DNA of 24,469 bases. Origin: Irpex lacteus (taxonomy: Eukaryota; Basidiomycota; Agaricomycetes; Polyporales; Irpicaceae). The position numbers and the translations under genes were made by a program. How positions within the stretch are numbered: position 1 is the first letter of the stretch; every line of letters begins with the position of its first letter. Positions 22,066-24,469 of this stretch are shown here, piece after piece. Location of the stretch: positions 1-24,469 of the forward strand of contig MQVO02000134.1 of assembly GCA_001986395.2 (NCBI GenBank), given 5' to 3'. The notes below the pieces were generated by a model that worked only from the letters and a program-made list of their open reading frames with translations, did not search any database and was not told the DNA's origin.

Positions 22066-22183
22066 GAAGGAAGTATAGTATTAGCTCTAGCACACGGATT
22101 TTTATCCTGTGGCTTATTTATATAAAATATATGCAGGTGCCGTATTATACAATAGAACTGGAACAAGAATGACTTCTTTTTAT
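22066..22183 (+). pseudogene. nad4: nad4 internal fragment, copy B
   Basis: Plus-strand translation gives LGLEGSIVLALAHGFLSCG, LFI, a stop and frameshift (about eight extra bases, AAATATAT), then YAGAVLYNRTGTRMTSFYR and stop. It covers the same nad4 segment (residues about 325-370) as fragment A at 1411 but is a different sequence, nearer to the canonical nad4 (LAHGF retained). It ends 15 bases before the 96-bp palindromic composite. Non-functional. Confidence 0.75.
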
Positions 22184-22197
22184 AGATAAATACTACC

Positions 22198-22293
22198 AAA
22201 CCCAAAAAACTAGGGTCGCGGTAGAAATAATCCCCAAAAAAACTAGTTAGAATTATTTATAATACCTAGTTTTTGGGGATGTTTTTTGGGGGA
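22198..22293. repeat. Nested palindromic element, 96-bp composite, copy 2
   Basis: Identical to 14293-14388 in the same orientation, with different flanks. It adjoins nad4 fragment B. Confidence 0.9.
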
Positions 22294-22446
22294 AGTCTAC
22301 TTTTATTTAAAAATTCTAAGTATAAAAGTTCACATGAATAAGTGGAAAGTGGATAGTAACTAAATTATGTTTAAAAACATCTAAATTTTGATTTTATTTT
22401 TATTTATTCCTTTTTTTAAAATAAGGAGGTAAATACAGGAGGAATA
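22294..22446. other. AT-rich spacer
   Basis: CCTTTTTTTAAAATAAGG hairpin at 22409-22426. No gene. Confidence 0.4.
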
Positions 22447-22519
22447 TGAAAGCACCTGGACTCGAACCAGGACTTTCTCCTTAAAAGGGAGACACTCAAA
22501 CCACTCAAGTTCTGCTTCC
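22447..22519 (-). tRNA. trnK: tRNA-Lys (UUU)
   Basis: Minus strand: acceptor GGAAGCA/TGCTTTC pairs over 7 bp with one G-U. The anticodon loop CTTTTAA carries TTT in the perfect stem TCTCC/GGAGA. The T arm is CCTGG-TTCGAGT-CCAGG, discriminator A. Confidence 0.9.
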
Positions 22520-22637
22520 TTATTGTATCTATTGATATTAGCTTACCCTCCTAACACAACCTATTAAAAAGAATATAAATATTTCTTTTTTTAAGGCATA
22601 AACTCTCCACTTATCCACCCTGCCCTTATTTTATATT

Positions 22638-22708
22638 TACGAGTAATCAGATTCGAACTGATGACATCTATTTGGAAGACAGAAGTTATACCCCTTAACT
22701 ATACTCGC
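22638..22708 (-). tRNA. trnG: tRNA-Gly (UCC)
   Basis: Minus strand: acceptor GCGAGTA/TACTCGT pairs with a terminal G-U. The anticodon loop CTTCCAA carries TCC in stem TCTGT/ATAGA. The T arm is ATCAG-TTCGAAT-CTGAT, discriminator A. Confidence 0.9.
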
Positions 22709-23023
22709 TTATCTTATATAAAAAAATTAGATATATAATATCAATTAAAAAAAAATAACAATATATTACATAATTTTTTTATTGTAATATATTTATACTC
22801 TTTTATGCCCTTTAATACTTTATTATAGCTTAAAATAAAAAGAAAAGGTGAGATTAAAAATTATTGTAATAATTTTTAATAAAAGAACATCATATATATT
22901 TAAAATCATTAATTTTATGTTTCCCCTTAAAATTTATACCTATTTGACTATCTATTGTATAAATATATAATTATCCTAAAACCTAATTTAATTAAAATAG
23001 AGTAGTACTTTGTGTTTTAAAAA
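22709..23023. other. AT-rich spacer
   Basis: Contains an inverted pair TTACATAATTTTTTTATTGTAA (around 22766) and AAAAATTATTGTAATAATTTT (around 22855), which can form AT hairpins. No gene seen. Confidence 0.4.
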
Positions 23024-23262
23024 TTGCCTGACAGTCAAAAAGAGTTTAATGCTGAAGCAAATCAACTTAAAAAATTATCCTTCATTTTTCGATAAAGAAA
23101 GTGAAAACACTACAAAGGAAGGTTTAGAGCAACTTAAGGAATATCTTGAACAGAAGCTAAACAAGCTAAAAAAAATATGATGAGGTTAATACTTATCATG
23201 AAAATAAAAAAATTAAACAAGATTTTAGCCAAGTTGTGAATGATTTAAAAAATTTACAGTAA
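23024..23262 (+). pseudogene. Unknown coiled-coil ORF remnant
   Basis: Three frames in succession give one lysine/glutamate-rich, heptad-like protein: LPDSQKEFNAEANQLKKLS, then FDKESENTTKEGLEQLKEYL and EQKLNKLKK, then KYDEVNTYHENKKIKQDFSQ and VVNDLKNLQ ending TAA. Breaks lie near 23085 and 23165 (an A-run). About 80 residues would form a coiled coil. No ATG at the beginning. Family unknown; similar small charged ORFs are found on mitochondrial plasmids. Confidence 0.4.
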
Positions 23263-23296
23263 GGATAATAATGAAGTTATTAAAATTTAAATTTAA

Positions 23297-23345
23297 GCTA
23301 CTATAGCTCAACGGTTAAAACAGAGCACTGTTAATTGTCTCAATA
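23297..23345 (+). pseudogene. tRNA-Asn-like 5' half
   Basis: GCTACTATAGCTCAACGG, then GAGC and CTGTTAAT give a good acceptor 5' strand, a D arm GCTC/GAGC, and a GTT (Asn) anticodon loop. The 5' side of the anticodon stem is short by about four bases and no T arm follows. A broken copy. Confidence 0.45.
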
Positions 23346-23414
23346 GGGCATGATAATATTAAAATGATACAGTAAATTATTAATAATTATTATATAGCTA
23401 CTTTCCTTATTCCC

Positions 23415-23470
23415 GGGAGAGCTAGCTCTCACTGTATTACCCTGGCACAATATTTAGACAGGACTATAAA
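23415..23470 (-). pseudogene. rns: SSU rRNA fragment around the 530 loop
   Basis: Minus strand reads AGTCCTGTCTAAATATT, then GTGCCAGGGTAATACAGTGA, then GAGCTAGC. This follows the small-subunit rRNA 530 region (GTGCCAGCAGCCGCGGTAATAC), but the CAGCCGCG part that forms the universally conserved loop is missing. It cannot function as decoding-site rRNA. It is surrounded by tRNA scraps and lies downstream of an LSU piece on the same strand. Confidence 0.55.
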
Positions 23471-23600
23471 TTTATATCAATCATTCTTTAATATAAACCC
23501 TTAAATTTAATTAATTACAAATAACAATTACATACAATTAAGTACCTTCACTATAATCCCTAACTGCTGGACACTATTCTCCTTTTTTTTTTTATTAAGG
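23471..23600. other. Spacer with hairpin
   Basis: AT-rich, possibly holding more degraded SSU sequence. A CC-T12-ATTAAGG hairpin ends it at 23581-23600. Confidence 0.3.
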
Positions 23601-23678
23601 CAACTAAAAAATATTAAACTCGAACCAATACTAATTTTGTGTGTAAAAACAAATGCTATACCAATTAAGCAAATCCCT
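23601..23678 (-). tRNA. trnV: tRNA-Val-like (UAC), degenerate 3' side
   Basis: Minus strand: GGGATTTGCTTAATTGGTAT gives the 5' acceptor and D arm. The stem TTTGT/ACAAA encloses TTTTACAC with anticodon TAC. GGTTCGAGT gives a T loop. The anticodon loop would have eight bases, and the 3' end (TTTTTTAGTTGCC) does not pair with the 5' acceptor. Either heavily edited or a pseudogene. Confidence 0.45.
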
Positions 23679-23717
23679 TTTGTGTATATTTTATTAATAA
23701 AATAATTATACTCCTAT

Positions 23718-24110
23718 ACTACTAAACCTGTGTCGGTTTAGGGTACGATAATATCATGGTATTAGGCCATAACAATTACATTGTTTTCTTGACCCCATAC
23801 ATCTTCCGATGCACAAGATTTGCTGTAACTCGCTCATCGGCTAATAACCTTAGAGATCGTCCTAACTCAAGACTGTACAACATTGTCTTGAAACCCTTTT
23901 ACTTACGGTGTGTATGATTATACATACATTATACTACTCATGTTGACATTATCACTTCCACGTCGTCCAAATAATAAATCACTATTCTTCAATCGAGTGG
24001 AATGCTCCACTACTCCTTAATTTATATATTTTTATGTTATACAGATTAACTAAAGGCATAGTTAAAGATTCTACTTCTAATTAAGACCAACGGTTTCATT
24101 TTATTGCTTC
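23718..24110 (-). rRNA. rnl: LSU rRNA fragment (domains II-III)
   Basis: Minus strand: AGTAGTGGAGCATTCCACTC, GTGATAATGTCAACATGAGT, CTCTAAGGTTATTAGCCGAT and GTACCCTAAACCGACACAGG occur in the order expected for E. coli 23S positions about 1190 to 1680. The block is well conserved, so it is either a real exon or gene piece of the large-subunit rRNA, or a recent copy. Downstream (lower coordinates) the expected AGGTAGAGAATACCAAGG-type sequence is absent and a tRNA-Val-like scrap follows. No intron structure or later exon is visible in the window. Upstream, the TTAGAAGTAG-like helix (about 24080) is weaker. Confidence 0.75.
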
Positions 24111-24160
24111 AGGGCACCCTATAAGAAATAAAATGAAAAGAGGGACCTCTTTTCTCAAAA

Positions 24161-24242
24161 GGAAACTCCCTTTACGGTAAGAAGGGGTGAGCTGTAAACT
24201 CAGTAGCTAGATGCTTTTAAGAGTTCGAATCTCTTGTTTCCT
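24161..24242 (+). tRNA. trnY: tRNA-Tyr (GUA), long variable arm
   Basis: Acceptor GGAAAC/GTTTCC. The anticodon loop CTGTAAA carries GTA in stem TGAG/CTCA. A long variable arm (about GTAGCTAGATGCTTTT) makes it a class II tRNA, as in fungal mitochondria. The T arm is AAGAG-TTCGAAT-CTCTT. Confidence 0.85.
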
Positions 24243-24263
24243 AAACTATTTTTAGTTATATAG

Positions 24264-24464
24264 CCACGTTTCTCAGATATCGCTTTTGCAATTATTACAG
24301 GATTAGTTACAGTATCAACTGGATTAATCTTAGAACATTTAATATTAAGAGATATATGGATAGTATATAAAGAAGTGCAAACTGAAGAGAAAACTTTAGA
24401 TTCAATTGTAGATTCAACTCTAGATCAAATAGTAGATTCAACACAGAAATTGGAATACAAGTAG
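24264..24464 (+). CDS. Unknown short ORF with a membrane segment and a DSxVDST repeat
   Basis: Open for 66 codons after a TAG, without ATG: PRFSDIAFAIITGLVTVST, GLILEHLILRDIWIVYKEV, then TLDSIVDSTLDQIVDST and QKLEYK. The first 20 residues form a hydrophobic helix; the C-terminal part holds two tandem TLDxIVDST units. The stop TAG and the following AGCCT are the beginning of a palindromic element (TTAGAGCCTAG), so the ORF is probably truncated there. No family recognised. Confidence 0.4.
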   Translation, partial: PRFSDIAFAIITGLVTVSTGLILEHLILRDIWIVYKEVQTEEKTLDSIVDSTLDQIVDSTQKLEYK

Positions 24465-24469
24465 AGCCT
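24462..24469. repeat. Start of a palindromic element at the window edge
   Basis: TAGAGCCT is the inner part of the long-form right arm (TTAGAGCCTAGTTTTTT). The rest would lie outside the window. Confidence 0.4.

Noticed and set aside
1..24469. CRISPR array
   Set aside because: Repeats are palindromic and dispersed, not regularly spaced with unique spacers.

Overview
The window reads as a piece of a large, repeat-inflated fungal mitochondrial genome, most likely a basidiomycete. It is extremely AT-rich. It carries intact nad4, cox3 and atp8, a partial nad2 joined to nad3 by a TAATG stop/start overlap, and about seven good mitochondrial tRNAs. TGA is read as tryptophan in atp8 and in several remnants, so translation table 4 applies. 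The cox3 protein, ending in YWGGN, resembles Agaricomycotina, but that placement is from memory of the family and not from a search.

Layout. 1-1.6 kb holds minus-strand scraps of nad4L, nad2 and nad4 plus tRNA-like debris. 2.6-4.1 kb holds atp8, trnI, trnF, the 3' end of nad2, an nad3 whose 3' end is replaced, and a cox1 exon edge with the start of a LAGLIDADG homing-endonuclease intron ORF. 4.2-8.0 kb is plasmid debris: pieces of two different family-B DNA polymerase (dpo) lineages, unknown ORFs, a second trnI and a group II reverse-transcriptase fragment. Perfect 94-bp inverted copies of a palindromic element bound the 5.34-8.01 kb part. 8.2-11.6 kb is the healthy core: trnM, nad4, cox3. 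12.0-12.7 kb looks like the 5' ribozyme part of a group II intron. 13.5-16.1 kb is AT-rich spacer with broken ORFs, another dpo scrap and trnD. 16.4-22.0 kb (minus strand) is an integrated plasmid-like block: a full-length 909-aa dpo and, upstream, a cluster of tightly packed or overlapping small ORFs, several with membrane segments. 22.0-24.5 kb has a dead nad4 scrap, trnK, trnG, a coiled-coil ORF remnant, scrambled SSU and LSU rRNA pieces, trnY and a final short ORF.

Two features stand out. First, a family of palindromic elements (CCCCAAAAAACTAG ... CTAGTTTTTTGGGG, both orientations, about a dozen whole or half copies) sits exactly at the broken ends of nad2, nad4, dpo and unknown-ORF fragments. 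This suggests the elements are recombination or insertion points that build mosaics. Second, about 190 bp of the cox3 5' leader, including its start-codon context, is duplicated in inverted orientation directly upstream of the small-ORF cluster. That cluster may therefore be expressed from captured cox3 signals. Many frame breaks lie at A/T homopolymers, so sequencing error cannot be excluded for some 'pseudogene' calls.
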